A stretch of 64,000 bases of DNA from Lentzea jiangxiensis (GTDB taxonomy: Bacteria; Actinomycetota; Actinomycetes; Mycobacteriales; Pseudonocardiaceae), in assembly GCF_900104175.1 (NCBI RefSeq), contig NZ_FNIX01000002.1:1-64000 (forward strand), given 5' to 3'. This document shows, piece by piece, positions 24,651-32,746 of the stretch. The notes under the pieces are model-generated. The model did no database searches, was not told the origin of the DNA, and saw only the letters and a list, made by a program, of their open reading frames with translations. Every line of letters begins with the position of its first letter. The stretch's first letter is position 1. The translations under genes and the position numbers were made by a program.

Positions 24651-25343
24651 ATGTTCCAGACCGACGGCTACGAGACGTACGAGAGCGTGCTCGCCCCAGA
24701 CCGGTTCGAGGCGCTGGTGGCGCACTTCGAGGCCAAGCTGGCGGCTCTGCCGCGAGGACGGCGTCCCGAGCACATGGACGTGCCGCACCTGACCGATCCG
24801 GCGCTGTTCGAGTGGCTGCTGGACCCGGACGTCCTCGACCTCGTCGAGTCGCTGATCGGGCCCGACATCGCGCTGTTCTCGTCGCACTTCATCTGCAAGC
24901 CCGCCGGTGACGGCCGGCCCGTGCCGTGGCACCAGGACGCGCACTTCTGGCGCGACAGCCTCGACCCGGCCGGTGACGCCATCACCGTCTGGCTCGCGAT
25001 CGACCCGTCGACCACCGAGAACGGCTGCCTGCGGGTGATCCCCGGCAGCCACCTCGCCGCCGCCGAGCACACGGGCAGCGCCGACTCGTTCTTCAACCAG
25101 GAGACGGCGGTCGACGAGTCGCTCGCCGTGGACGTGGAACTGGAGCGTGGGGCGTGCAGCGTCCACTCGGCGATGCTCGTGCACGGGAGCCCGCCGAACC
25201 GCAGCACTTCGAGGCGGTGCGGCTACACCATGCGGTACGTGCCGACGACCGTGCGTTTCCTTCAGCCGGACAGCCACCGGATCTACCTCGCCCGTGGCCG
25301 CGACCACGCCGGCAACACCTACAGCTCGCCCGGGAGCCCCTGA
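24651..25343 (+). CDS. phytanoyl-CoA dioxygenase (PhyH) family Fe(II)/2-oxoglutarate enzyme
   Basis: The 230-residue protein is a PhyH-type 2-oxoglutarate-dependent oxygenase. The iron-binding HxD is WHQDAH (His-94, Asp-96), and the distal His and 2-oxoglutarate-binding Arg are in SAMLVHGSPPNRSTSRR (His-178 and one of the following Arg). These enzymes hydroxylate unactivated carbons, often in natural products or small metabolites. ATG at 24651 has GAGGTGA upstream, 6 bp after the ATPase stop. Its place as the last gene of a sugar-type importer operon suggests that it acts on the imported solute or on a product made from it. Confidence 0.88.
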   Translation: MFQTDGYETYESVLAPDRFEALVAHFEAKLAALPRGRRPEHMDVPHLTDPALFEWLLDPDVLDLVESLIGPDIALFSSHFICKPAGDGRPVPWHQDAHFWRDSLDPAGDAITVWLAIDPSTTENGCLRVIPGSHLAAAEHTGSADSFFNQETAVDESLAVDVELERGACSVHSAMLVHGSPPNRSTSRRCGYTMRYVPTTVRFLQPDSHRIYLARGRDHAGNTYSSPGSP

Positions 25344-25402
25344 GAACAGTCGAGCTGGAGCTCGTCGCCTTCGGGCGCGGCACCACCTGATGACCGGCTG
25401 GG

Positions 25403-25966
25403 TCAGCCGAACGTGAGAACGCCCTGGGCGGCCGGCTGCAGCGTCCCGACCTCGGCCTCGCTGACCCTGAGCGAGCTGAGGTCCGCGACCGGCCGGCCGT
25501 CCGCGCCGATGACGGTGACCTCGGCGGGCGTCGCGCCGGGCAGCTCGGCGGTCATCGACCCGATGGCGACCGAGCCGGCCTCGTCGCCGACGTCGAGCCG
25601 CACGCCGGCGAACGCGGTCCGGCCCGGCTCCAGGGTGATCGACGGACCCTCGCCGGGCACGAGCTTCTGCTCGACCGGGATGGCGGCGAGCTCGTCCGCA
25701 GGGGTGGTGAACGAGAGCTTCGGCCACCCCCGGAACGTGAGCGGTGTCGTGCCCTCGTTCGTCACGGTGAGCAGGCCCAGGCCGGGCTTGCCCTGCAGGG
25801 TCAGCTCGGCCTTCAGCGTCGGTTCGCGCTTGTCGGACACCGTGGCGGACGTCGACGCCGGGGACTGCGTGGACTGAGGGGTCTGCTGGGCCGCCGGGCC
25901 GGGCGTCGGCGTCGCGCAGGCCGTGGCGGCGATCGCGAGAACAACGGCGAGGACGGTGACACGCAT
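25403..25966 (-). CDS. secreted lipoprotein, DUF4232-like
   Basis: The 187-residue protein has a lipoprotein signal (lipobox ATAC), a Gln/Thr/Ser/Pro linker (about 21-45) and a beta-sandwich-like domain with DUF4232-style features (TVTNEGTTPLTFRGWPKLSF, then LEPGRTAFAGVRLDV). Its function is unknown; it is probably anchored outside the membrane. ATG at 25966 follows AAGGGG. It converges on the PhyH gene with about 60 bp between and lies upstream of nothing obviously related. Confidence 0.75.
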   Translation of the reverse strand: MRVTVLAVVLAIAATACATPTPGPAAQQTPQSTQSPASTSATVSDKREPTLKAELTLQGKPGLGLLTVTNEGTTPLTFRGWPKLSFTTPADELAAIPVEQKLVPGEGPSITLEPGRTAFAGVRLDVGDEAGSVAIGSMTAELPGATPAEVTVIGADGRPVADLSSLRVSEAEVGTLQPAAQGVLTFG

Positions 25967-26059
25967 TCGCTTACCCCTTGGCCGGCCGGCGACGGATGTT
26001 GATCATCGCCGAGTAGCCGGCCGGTCACCGGGACAAACCGCCGTCGCCCGATCGGGTGT

Positions 26060-27235
26060 TCAGAGGGTGGCGGTCCGCACCGCCTTCGCCATCGCCTCGA
26101 AACCCCGGTCACCGGGGTGCAGGTGGTCGCCCTCGTCGTAGTCCGGCCTGATCCGCTGCGGGTCCGCCGGGTCACGGATGACCTGGTCGAAGTCGACGAC
26201 CGCGTCGAAGTCGGAACTGGTGCGGATGAACGCGTTCACCGCCTGGCGCACCGACTCGAGCTCCTCGGTGTAGCTGTTCCAGCCCTTGAACGGCGTGATG
26301 GTCGCGCCGACGACCCGCAGGCCGCGGTCGTGCGAGCGCTGGGCGATCTGCTTCAGCGCCGCGATGATCCGGGCCGGGTCGGTCTGGTGCGGCGTCTGCT
26401 GGATGTCGTTGATGCCCTCGAACACGATCACCGAGCGGACGCCGGACTGGGTGAGCACGTCGCGGTTCAGCCTCGCCGGTGCGTTGGGGCCGGACGAGCC
26501 GCCGTCGAGCAGGAGCCGGTTGCCGCTGATGCCCGCGTTCAGCACGCCCAGCCGGGTGTTGACGCGGTCGGCGAGCTGGTCGGGCCAGCGCAGGTTCGCG
26601 CCCCACGTCGAGTTCGCGCCGTCGGTGATCGAGTCGCCGAGCGCCACCACGCTGCCCTTCAACGTCGACGAGCGCACGTCCACGCCCGAGACGTAGTGCC
26701 AGTTCGTCGTGCGTTCGCGATAGGCGGCCGCGGACTCGTCGGCTGTGTGGTTGCCTTCGCGGGTGAAGTACGAGTTCTGCATGGCCAGTTGGTGGTGCGT
26801 TACGGGGCCGCCGGGCTCAGGCGTGTAAACGCTCACGAGCAGGTCGGAGTCCGCCGGGACGGTCAGCGCCACGCCGTCGCTCACCACGTCGGCACCGGGC
26901 GGAGCCGTGACGGACCGCGAACCGCCGAACGTGAGCGTGCGCATCGTGCCGGGCAGCGCCAGCGGCGTGTCCGGGCCCGCCGCGCGCGCCACCGTGACCT
27001 GGCCGAACACGACGGGCGTGCGGCCGTAGGCGTTGGAGAGGCGGACGCGGATCTCCTTGCCGCCCGCGCTGACGTGCACGATGTTGCGGATCGAGTGGTC
27101 GACGTAGCCGTTGTCGGTCCCCGGCACGGCCGAGGACGGCGCTGCCGCCCAGGTGCCGACCCATCGGGGCGGTGCGGCCTGCGCGGGTGAGGCCGCCGCC
27201 ACGAGCAACGCCACCGCCAGCAGAAAGCGCGTCAT
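26060..27235 (-). CDS. secreted SGNH/GDSL hydrolase
   Basis: The 391-residue protein has a signal peptide (ending SPAQA|A), an N-terminal beta-rich domain (about 25-185) and a C-terminal SGNH hydrolase with block I GDSITDG (nucleophile Ser), block II GISGNR, block III GINDIQ and the catalytic DxxH in EGDHLHP. These esterases deacylate polysaccharides, lipids or small esters outside the cell. ATG at 27235 follows GAGGAC. It is divergent from the methyltransferase gene; the gap is about 67 bp. Confidence 0.9.
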   Translation of the reverse strand: MTRFLLAVALLVAAASPAQAAPPRWVGTWAAAPSSAVPGTDNGYVDHSIRNIVHVSAGGKEIRVRLSNAYGRTPVVFGQVTVARAAGPDTPLALPGTMRTLTFGGSRSVTAPPGADVVSDGVALTVPADSDLLVSVYTPEPGGPVTHHQLAMQNSYFTREGNHTADESAAAYRERTTNWHYVSGVDVRSSTLKGSVVALGDSITDGANSTWGANLRWPDQLADRVNTRLGVLNAGISGNRLLLDGGSSGPNAPARLNRDVLTQSGVRSVIVFEGINDIQQTPHQTDPARIIAALKQIAQRSHDRGLRVVGATITPFKGWNSYTEELESVRQAVNAFIRTSSDFDAVVDFDQVIRDPADPQRIRPDYDEGDHLHPGDRGFEAMAKAVRTATL

Positions 27236-27289
27236 GTCCTCGACCTTGGCAGCGCTCTCCCACGTCCGGTAGCCGCCGATCTTCGGATC

Positions 27290-27295
27290 TATGCT
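27290..27295 (+). promoter_or_regulatory. -10 element, leaderless methyltransferase
   Basis: TATGCT ends 7 nt before the GTG at 27303. If used, the in-frame ATG at 27291 would be promoter sequence and not the start codon. Confidence 0.5.
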
Positions 27296-27302
27296 GTGCC
27301 GC

Positions 27303-27848
27303 GTGTGGAACGGGGCGGAGTACCAGCGCAGGTTTGACTCGCTCGCCGAGTCGGGGATGGACGTGCACGGCGAGGCGACGTTCGTGCGCGCGTACGAACC
27401 GAAGACCGTGCTGGACGCGGGCTGCGGCACCGGGCGCGTCGGGATCGAGCTCGCACGGCACGGCATCGAGGTCGTCGGCGCGGACCTCGACGCCTCGATG
27501 CTCGACTACGCGCGCGAGCAGGCACCGCACGTCAGCTGGGTGCGGTCCGACCTGGCCGAGCTGGACCTCGGGCGCACGTTCGACGTGGTCGTCATGGCGG
27601 GCAACGTGCCGCTGTTCACCGCACCCGGCACGCAGGACGCACTCGTCGCGGGCGTCGCGCGGCACGTGGGCGGCGTGCTGGTCGCCGGGTTCAGCCTGGA
27701 CCGCGGGTACACCGCCGAGGAGTACGACGAGCACTGCGCGCGAGCGGGCCTGCGGCTGGTCGAGCGGTTCGCGACGTGGGACCGCACACCGTTCGAGGGC
27801 AACGACTACGCGGTGTCCGTCCACCGCCTCGACGGGACAGAGCGCTAG
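27303..27848 (+). CDS. class I SAM-dependent methyltransferase
   Basis: The 181-residue protein has motif I VLDAGCGTGRVGIELA, motif II VVGADLDASMLDYARE and a motif IV-like DVVVMAGNVPLF. The substrate is unknown; it is a small, soluble Methyltransf_25/11-type enzyme. I choose GTG at 27303 over ATG at 27291 because TATGCT (27290-27295) forms a -10 hexamer at leaderless distance and overlaps that ATG. Its stop overlaps the convergent LysR gene by 4 bp. Confidence 0.82.
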   Translation: MWNGAEYQRRFDSLAESGMDVHGEATFVRAYEPKTVLDAGCGTGRVGIELARHGIEVVGADLDASMLDYAREQAPHVSWVRSDLAELDLGRTFDVVVMAGNVPLFTAPGTQDALVAGVARHVGGVLVAGFSLDRGYTAEEYDEHCARAGLRLVERFATWDRTPFEGNDYAVSVHRLDGTER

Positions 27849-28672
27849 AGGCGCGCGTGCGCCTGCGTTGCCGCTTCGACGAAGTCCCTGGTGAGCGGGT
27901 CGTCCTCGCGCCACGCGATCAGGACGGGGCTGGGCGGCAGGTCGGCCAGCGGGACGACGACCAGCCCGTCGCCGAGGTCGTGGCCCAGCGGGGCGAGACC
28001 GACGGATCCGTTCCACAGCACGGATTGCACGCACTCCTGCACGGCCCGGACGGTCGGGCCACCGCGGGGTGCGCCGCCGTTCCAGTAGTCGCGCCAGACC
28101 GGGTCCGTGCCCTCCGGGAACTGGAACCACTCGCGGCCGGCGAGGTCGGTGGTGGTCAGGTGCCGCGATGTGGCGAGCGGGTCGTCGGCCCGCAGCACCG
28201 CTCCAACCGGGTCGTGGCGCAGGATCCGGGTGCGCAGACCGCTTTCGTCGAACGGGCCGCGCGTCAGGGCCACGTCGACCCGCCCGGTGCGCAGGCCGCA
28301 GGTCGGGTCCGTCAGGTCGGTCTCGCGGACGCGGACCTCGACGTCCGGGCGCCTGCGCCGGAACGCGGCGGCGACCCGCGCCGCGCCGTGGTCGCCGAGC
28401 ACGCCCACGGTGATCGTCGTCCGGGCGATCTTGGCCCGGATGCGGCCGGCGTGGTCGAGCAACGCCCTCGCCTCGTGCAGCAGCAGGCGGCCCGCGTCCG
28501 TGAGCGCGACGCCGGCGGGGGAGCGGTGCAGGAGCGCCGTGCCGAGGTCGTTCTCGAGCTGTTTGATCGCCCGGCTGAGCGGCGGCTGGCTCAGGTGCAG
28601 GCGGCGCGCGGCGCGGCCGAAGTGCAGCTCCTCGGCGACCGCGACGAAGTACCGCAGCGTGCGCAGCTCCAT
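27845..28672 (-). CDS. LysR-family transcriptional regulator
   Basis: The 275-residue protein has an N-terminal winged helix-turn-helix (about 1-60, AARRLHLSQPPLSRAIKQLE as the recognition part) and a LysR substrate-binding domain (about 88-270). It is divergent from the MBL-fold gene with an 82-bp gap holding a T-N11-A dyad, so it probably controls that gene and itself. The ATG at 28672 has a -10-like TATCGT 8 nt upstream, which overlaps the dyad, the usual arrangement for autorepression. The inducer is unknown. Confidence 0.9.
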   Translation of the reverse strand: MELRTLRYFVAVAEELHFGRAARRLHLSQPPLSRAIKQLENDLGTALLHRSPAGVALTDAGRLLLHEARALLDHAGRIRAKIARTTITVGVLGDHGAARVAAAFRRRRPDVEVRVRETDLTDPTCGLRTGRVDVALTRGPFDESGLRTRILRHDPVGAVLRADDPLATSRHLTTTDLAGREWFQFPEGTDPVWRDYWNGGAPRGGPTVRAVQECVQSVLWNGSVGLAPLGHDLGDGLVVVPLADLPPSPVLIAWREDDPLTRDFVEAATQAHARL

Positions 28673-28680
28673 GACCAGGC

Positions 28681-28686
28681 ACGATA
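28681..28686 (-). promoter_or_regulatory. -10 element of the LysR gene
   Basis: On the minus strand TATCGT ends 8 nt before the ATG at 28672 and overlaps the left half of the T-N11-A dyad at 28683-28699. Confidence 0.45.
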
Positions 28687-28699
28687 CTCGTCCGGTATC
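28683..28699. promoter_or_regulatory. LysR-type box (T-N11-A dyad)
   Basis: GATAC-N7-GTATC is a perfect dyad in the 82-bp gap between divergent LysR and MBL-fold genes. The inner T (28685) and A (28697) are 11 bases apart, matching the classical LysR T-N11-A motif. Confidence 0.6.
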
Positions 28700-28754
28700 G
28701 GGTGTGCGCACACGGTCTTGGACGGCAGCCGGGCAGCGCCGGTGGAGTGGGGGC

Positions 28755-29630
28755 ATGAACCTCCCCGACCCCGCCGTCCACGTCTCCGCCGCCGTCGAGG
28801 TGGCCGCGGACGTGCTGGTGATCCCCAACGAGCACGTCAGCCTGGTGCCCAACATCGGGATCATCGGCGGCTCCGAGGCCGTGCTCGTCGTCGACACCGG
28901 ACTCGGCCTCGCCAACGCCTCCGAGGTGCTCGCGTTCGCGTCCGAGGTGGCGCGCGGCCGGCGCGTGCACCTCACGACCACCCACTTCCACCCCGAACAC
29001 GCCTTCGGCGCCTCCGCGTTCGACTCCTACCTGGTCAACCGCGCGCAGGCGGACGACCTGCGCCGCAAGGGATCCGGCTACCTGGAGATGTTCCGCGGCT
29101 TCGGCGGCGCGGTCGCCGAACGGCTGGCCGGCGTCGAGGTGCCGGTGCCGGACCTCGTGTTCGACGGCGTCCACGCGCTCGACCTCGGCGGCCGGACGGT
29201 GCTGCTGAGGCCGACCGGCCGCGGCCACACGCCGGGGGACCAGGTCGTCGAGGTGCCGGACGCGGGCGTGCTGTTCACCGGCGACCTGGCCGAGACCGGG
29301 CAGTTCGCGATCTTCCCGTGGTTCCCGCCGCACGACACGGACGTCTCGGGCCTCGGCTGGATCGACGTCCTGGAGCGGTTGATCGCCTCGGAGCCGCGGA
29401 CCGTCGTACCGGGACACGGGTCGGTCGGTGGTCTCGCGGTGCTGGAGGACGTCCGGGACTACCTGCGGGAGCTGCGCGACGAGACCTGGCGGCGGCGCTC
29501 CGCCGCGGACCTCGCCGAGGTCGTGGCGGAGGTGCGGGCCGTGCTGGTCGAGCGGCACCCGGAGTGGGCGGGGCGGGAGTGGATCGAGCCCGGGGTGGGC
29601 TGCCTCTGCTCGGAGGGTTTGTCCGCTTGA
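28755..29630 (+). CDS. MBL-fold metallohydrolase
   Basis: The 291-residue protein has a metallo-beta-lactamase fold. The first metal motif is HFHPEH (His-77, His-79, His-82) with Glu-81 where HxHxDH proteins have Asp. Later ligands are GHTPGD, TGDLAETGQF and PGHG. The substrate is unknown; candidates are thioesters, lactones or quinone-type compounds. It has no signal peptide. ATG at 28755 follows GTGGAG. Control by the divergent LysR protein is likely. Confidence 0.87.
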   Translation: MNLPDPAVHVSAAVEVAADVLVIPNEHVSLVPNIGIIGGSEAVLVVDTGLGLANASEVLAFASEVARGRRVHLTTTHFHPEHAFGASAFDSYLVNRAQADDLRRKGSGYLEMFRGFGGAVAERLAGVEVPVPDLVFDGVHALDLGGRTVLLRPTGRGHTPGDQVVEVPDAGVLFTGDLAETGQFAIFPWFPPHDTDVSGLGWIDVLERLIASEPRTVVPGHGSVGGLAVLEDVRDYLRELRDETWRRRSAADLAEVVAEVRAVLVERHPEWAGREWIEPGVGCLCSEGLSA

Positions 29631-29645
29631 TGACTTCAGTGTCGA

Positions 29646-29996
29646 CTAAATAAAATCCTCGCCGAGGTGGGCGCGGATGACCTTCTTGGGCACGCACATC
29701 GTCCAAGCGCCCGTGACGAGCTCCGTCATCTCCTCGGCGTCCAGCTCGGCCATGGAGGCGTGCACCCACTGGAAGCGCATGTCGGACTGGCTCGGGAACG
29801 CGAACTTGACCGGGTCGCTCGCGACGAGCGCCTCCCGCTCCTCGCGCGGGTAGCCGAAGCCGAGCACCGTCTCGTCGTGGGACAGCGCCGCGTAGACGAT
29901 CCGGCCGACGCGGAACTTCACGCGGTCGCGGATCAGGTGCTCGGTGGTGCGGGGCAGTGTCAGCGCGACGGCGCGGACGTCGGCGGTGGTGACCAT
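29646..29996 (-). CDS. MmcQ/YjbR family protein
   Basis: The 116-residue protein fits the MmcQ/YjbR family (DNA-binding-like fold of the CyaY type): an N-terminal helix starting TADVRAVALTLPRTTEHL, the KFRVGRIVYAALS strands and a C-terminal MTELVTGAWTMCVPKKV. Its role is not established. ATG at 29996 follows GAGGAGG. It converges on the MBL-fold gene with a short AT-rich gap. Confidence 0.85.
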   Translation of the reverse strand: MVTTADVRAVALTLPRTTEHLIRDRVKFRVGRIVYAALSHDETVLGFGYPREEREALVASDPVKFAFPSQSDMRFQWVHASMAELDAEEMTELVTGAWTMCVPKKVIRAHLGEDFI

Positions 29997-30339
29997 GCCG
30001 GAATCCTCCTCGTCGCGCTGTCCCGTGTCTCGTCACTCGCGGTGACGGGTGCAATTGCAAGCCCTTGGCGATTCCGAATTCGGCAATGGGAACGAATCGG
30101 ACAATAGCGATTTGGAACTTCGTGGTTCATCATTTCTGCGGCTTGCTCCGGTTGTTGCGGTGACAACTTCTGTTGCTGGTTTCGGCGCGGGTGAGCTGCG
30201 CTGATGTTCCGGATTGCACCTTTTGACCCACTGCTGTCGAAGGTGTTGTTCCAATTAAGACGAGGGAGTGAGTTCTTGGGGTGAGAGTGCGAACACACTT
30301 CGCTTCCCCATTTCACTCGATCGGGTGAAAAGTGGGGCG
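29997..30339. other. AT-richer 343-bp promoter region before carbonic anhydrase
   Basis: No gene is recognised. The base composition is visibly lower in G+C than the surroundings, and a CCGAATTCGG palindrome lies at 30074-30083. It separates the divergent YjbR and carbonic anhydrase genes and probably holds both promoters. Confidence 0.5.
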
Positions 30340-31074
30340 ATGAACCTCAAGCGGTCCCTTCCGGGCCTTCTTCCGCTCGTGCTCACCGCGTCGTTCTTCG
30401 CCGTCGGCTCCGCCGAGTCGGCCACCCCGACGCAGAGCCCGATCAACGTCACGCCCCAAGCGATCCGGCTCGACCCGCACGCGGCGAAGCTCGACGTGAC
30501 CTACGGCCACTCCGCACTGGAGCTCAAGTACGTCCGCAAGGACACGGCCAAGGCCGACGGTTGCACCACCCGCGACCACGAGGAGACGGAGGAAGCCGAG
30601 GTCGAGCCGGGCGCAGGCCACGTCACCGTGGCCGGCACCCGCTACGACCTGGTGCAGTTCCACTTCCACACGCCGTCCGAGCACCAGTTCGGCGGCCGCG
30701 GTACCCCGCTGGAGATGCACCTCGTGCACCGCAGCGCCGCCGGCAAGCTGCTGGTGGTCGGCGTCCCGCTCGTCGTCGGCTCCCACTCGGTCGTGGACGA
30801 CGTGCTGGCCACGCTGTCGCCCGAGTGCGGCGCGCCGGTCGAGATCGAGCCGATCGACCTCAACCGCCTGCTGCCCCCGGGACACCACACGCTGCACTAC
30901 ACGGGCTCGCTGACCACGGCGCCGTTCACCGAGGGCGTCGAGTGGTACCTGACCGGCCCGCAGCACGTGACGGCGGCGACGATCGCCCGCTTCCAGGGGC
31001 TGTTCACCACCGGCAACGCCCGTGCGCCGCAGCCGCTCAACGGTCGGACGATCGTCGAGGTGCCGCGGATCTGA
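30340..31074 (+). CDS. secreted alpha-carbonic anhydrase
   Basis: The 244-residue precursor has a signal peptide (about 1-28, ending SAESA) and an alpha-class carbonic anhydrase domain. The zinc histidines are in QFHFHTPSEHQF (two) and EMHLVHR (third). The SPINV start of the domain is also typical of the class. It interconverts CO2 and bicarbonate outside the membrane. The ATG at 30340 follows GTGGGG; an upstream in-frame start at 30268 would add residues before the signal peptide. A strong hairpin follows the stop. Alpha-type enzymes are less usual in actinobacteria than beta-type ones. Confidence 0.9.
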   Translation: MNLKRSLPGLLPLVLTASFFAVGSAESATPTQSPINVTPQAIRLDPHAAKLDVTYGHSALELKYVRKDTAKADGCTTRDHEETEEAEVEPGAGHVTVAGTRYDLVQFHFHTPSEHQFGGRGTPLEMHLVHRSAAGKLLVVGVPLVVGSHSVVDDVLATLSPECGAPVEIEPIDLNRLLPPGHHTLHYTGSLTTAPFTEGVEWYLTGPQHVTAATIARFQGLFTTGNARAPQPLNGRTIVEVPRI

Positions 31075-31090
31075 CGCCGGGGTGCTCGGT

Positions 31091-31120
31091 GGGCCGGTCC
31101 CGGGGATTCGGGGCCGGCCC
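31091..31120 (+). terminator. terminator hairpin after carbonic anhydrase gene
   Basis: GGGCCGGTCCC (31091-31101) pairs with GGGGCCGGCCC (31110-31120) with one G-U wobble and an 8-nt loop, 17 bp after the stop. Confidence 0.6.
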
Positions 31121-31243
31121 TGTGGCTTGTCGGGGTGGAGGGGTGCGGGGTGGCAGTGGTACGGCTGGATGGCGGTTTGGGCGGCGCGGCTTGGGGTGGC
31201 GCGGGAGGGTGGGCCGAGCGCTGGTGGGGCGCTGGCGGGATAG

Positions 31244-31443
31244 CCGCCACCGGCCGCCACCGCCGCGGCGTTCAACCTCGGCAACGCTGGGCCACCCGGC
31301 TCGGTCGATCGCGATCGGCAACGGGGGCTCGGACACACCACGCCCGACTGGATCGGAGCGCTGCTCGCGCTGGGCAGGCTCGCGGTGGCGCTGATGCCGG
31401 TATTCCGCGCCCGGCGTGTGAGCATCGGCACCGCTCCGGAGCC
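31244..31443 (+). pseudogene. remnant of an MFS transporter C-terminus
   Basis: After a stop at 31241-31243, one frame reads AAFNLGNA, then a scrambled segment, then GLGHTTPDWIGALLALGRLA and VFRARRV. This matches the last membrane segment and tail of DHA1/AraJ-type transporters and aligns with the end of the intact MFS gene just downstream (NVANGAGAWL, GWGYTSTAWVGVALSLAGLA, VFYERRA). It lacks the start and most of the protein, so it is a decayed gene, perhaps a tandem paralogue. Confidence 0.5.
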
Positions 31444-31462
31444 TTCTGAAGCGCGTCAGAAG
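31443..31462. promoter_or_regulatory. inverted repeat upstream of the MFS gene, possible operator
   Basis: CTTCTGA and TCAGAAG form a perfect 7-bp inverted repeat with a 6-bp spacer, about 58 bp before the MFS start and just before a -10-like TAGGAT (31468-31473). It could be a TetR/MarR-type operator or the end of the decayed gene. Confidence 0.35.
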
Positions 31463-31519
31463 AACCGTAGGATCGATGCGGTAGCTAACTAATCTGCCCA
31501 CCACCTGTCTGGGGAAGCC

Positions 31520-32746
31520 TTGAACACCACCCGCGCCATGACCGCGCTCGCGCTCGGCGGGTTCGGCATCGGAACGACCGAGTTCGCGACGATGGGTCTG
31601 TTGCCGCAGATCGCGGAGACGTTCGGCATCCCCGACTACGAGGCGGGCCACGCGATCAGCCTGTACGCCGCCGGTGTCGTCGTCGGTGCGCCGTTGATCG
31701 CGGTCTTGGGCGCCAAGTTGCCGCGCAAGGGCATGCTGATCGGCCTGATGGTCGCGGTGGCGCTCGGCAACGGGCTCTCCGCGGTCGCCCAGGACAAGAC
31801 GCTTCTGCTCATCGCGCGGTTTGTCGCGGGACTGCCGCACGGTGCGTTCTTCGGCATCGCGGCGGTCGTCGCCGCGGCGCTCGTTGCTCCCGAACGGCGT
31901 GGCACGGCTGTTGCGCGCGTGATGGTCGGTCTCACCGTGGCGAACCTTGTGGGCGTACCGCTTGCCACGGCGGCGGGGCAGCAGATCGGCTGGCGCACGG
32001 CCTACCTCGCGGTCGCGGTGATCGCCGTGATCACCGCGCTGGCGATCGCGGCCTGGGTGCCGCGGGTGCCGAAGGTCGAGGGTGCGTCGATGAAGGCCGA
32101 GGTGCGGGCGTTCGGCCGGCCGACGGTCTGGTTCGCGATCTTCACCGGCATGATCGGCTTCGGCGGCATGTTCGCCGTCTACTCCTACGTCGCGCCGCTC
32201 ACGACCGAGGTCGGCGGGCTGCCGGCGGGCGCGGTGCCGTGGGTGCTCGCGGTGTTCGGCCTCGGCATGACGCTGGGCGCGACGTTCGGCGGCCGGTTCG
32301 TGGACCGGTCGGTGACGGGCTCGGTGTTCGGCGGGCTGGTCGCGGTCTGCGTGATCCTCGTGCTGTTCGGGCTCACCGCGACCGTTCCGGTGCTGCTGTT
32401 CGCGTTCTTGTTCCTGCTGGGCTTCACCATCCAGATTCTCGCGGCGGCGCTGCAGATCAGGCTTATGGACGCCTCACCCGACGCGCCGTCGCTCGCGGCC
32501 TCGTCGAACCACTCGTCGCTCAACGTCGCGAACGGCGCGGGCGCGTGGCTCGGCGGGCTGGCCATCGCGGCGGGCTGGGGCTACACCTCGACGGCGTGGG
32601 TCGGCGTGGCCCTGTCGCTGGCGGGCCTCGCGATCGCGGTGGTGTCGGTGTTCTACGAGCGGCGGGCCTTGGACCGCGAGACGACGAACCAGATGATGGC
32701 GATGGCCAGCCCGGCGAGCACGACGATGGAGACCCAGCCCAGGTAG
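31520..32746 (+). CDS. MFS transporter, DHA1/AraJ-Cmx type
   Basis: The 408-residue protein has 12 membrane segments and DHA1-type motifs: an early GFGIGTTEFATMGLLPQI and RFVAGLPHGAFFGIAA. Related proteins export arabinose-like sugars or chloramphenicol-type drugs. The TTG at 31520 follows GGGGAAG; ATG at 31538 is the alternative. The frame extends 94 bp into the convergent DedA gene, beyond the usual end of the family (ERRA), adding a Met-rich tail. An inverted repeat lies upstream. Confidence 0.85.
   Translation: MNTTRAMTALALGGFGIGTTEFATMGLLPQIAETFGIPDYEAGHAISLYAAGVVVGAPLIAVLGAKLPRKGMLIGLMVAVALGNGLSAVAQDKTLLLIARFVAGLPHGAFFGIAAVVAAALVAPERRGTAVARVMVGLTVANLVGVPLATAAGQQIGWRTAYLAVAVIAVITALAIAAWVPRVPKVEGASMKAEVRAFGRPTVWFAIFTGMIGFGGMFAVYSYVAPLTTEVGGLPAGAVPWVLAVFGLGMTLGATFGGRFVDRSVTGSVFGGLVAVCVILVLFGLTATVPVLLFAFLFLLGFTIQILAAALQIRLMDASPDAPSLAASSNHSSLNVANGAGAWLGGLAIAAGWGYTSTAWVGVALSLAGLAIAVVSVFYERRALDRETTNQMMAMASPASTTMETQPR

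Noticed and set aside
16961..25343. Secondary-metabolite gene cluster around the SARP regulator
   Set aside because: No polyketide synthase, NRPS, terpene or RiPP genes are nearby; neighbours are transport and resistance genes.
26817..29558. Long minus-strand frame across the methyltransferase and MBL genes
   Set aside because: It crosses several real genes on both strands and has low-complexity Arg/Pro composition.
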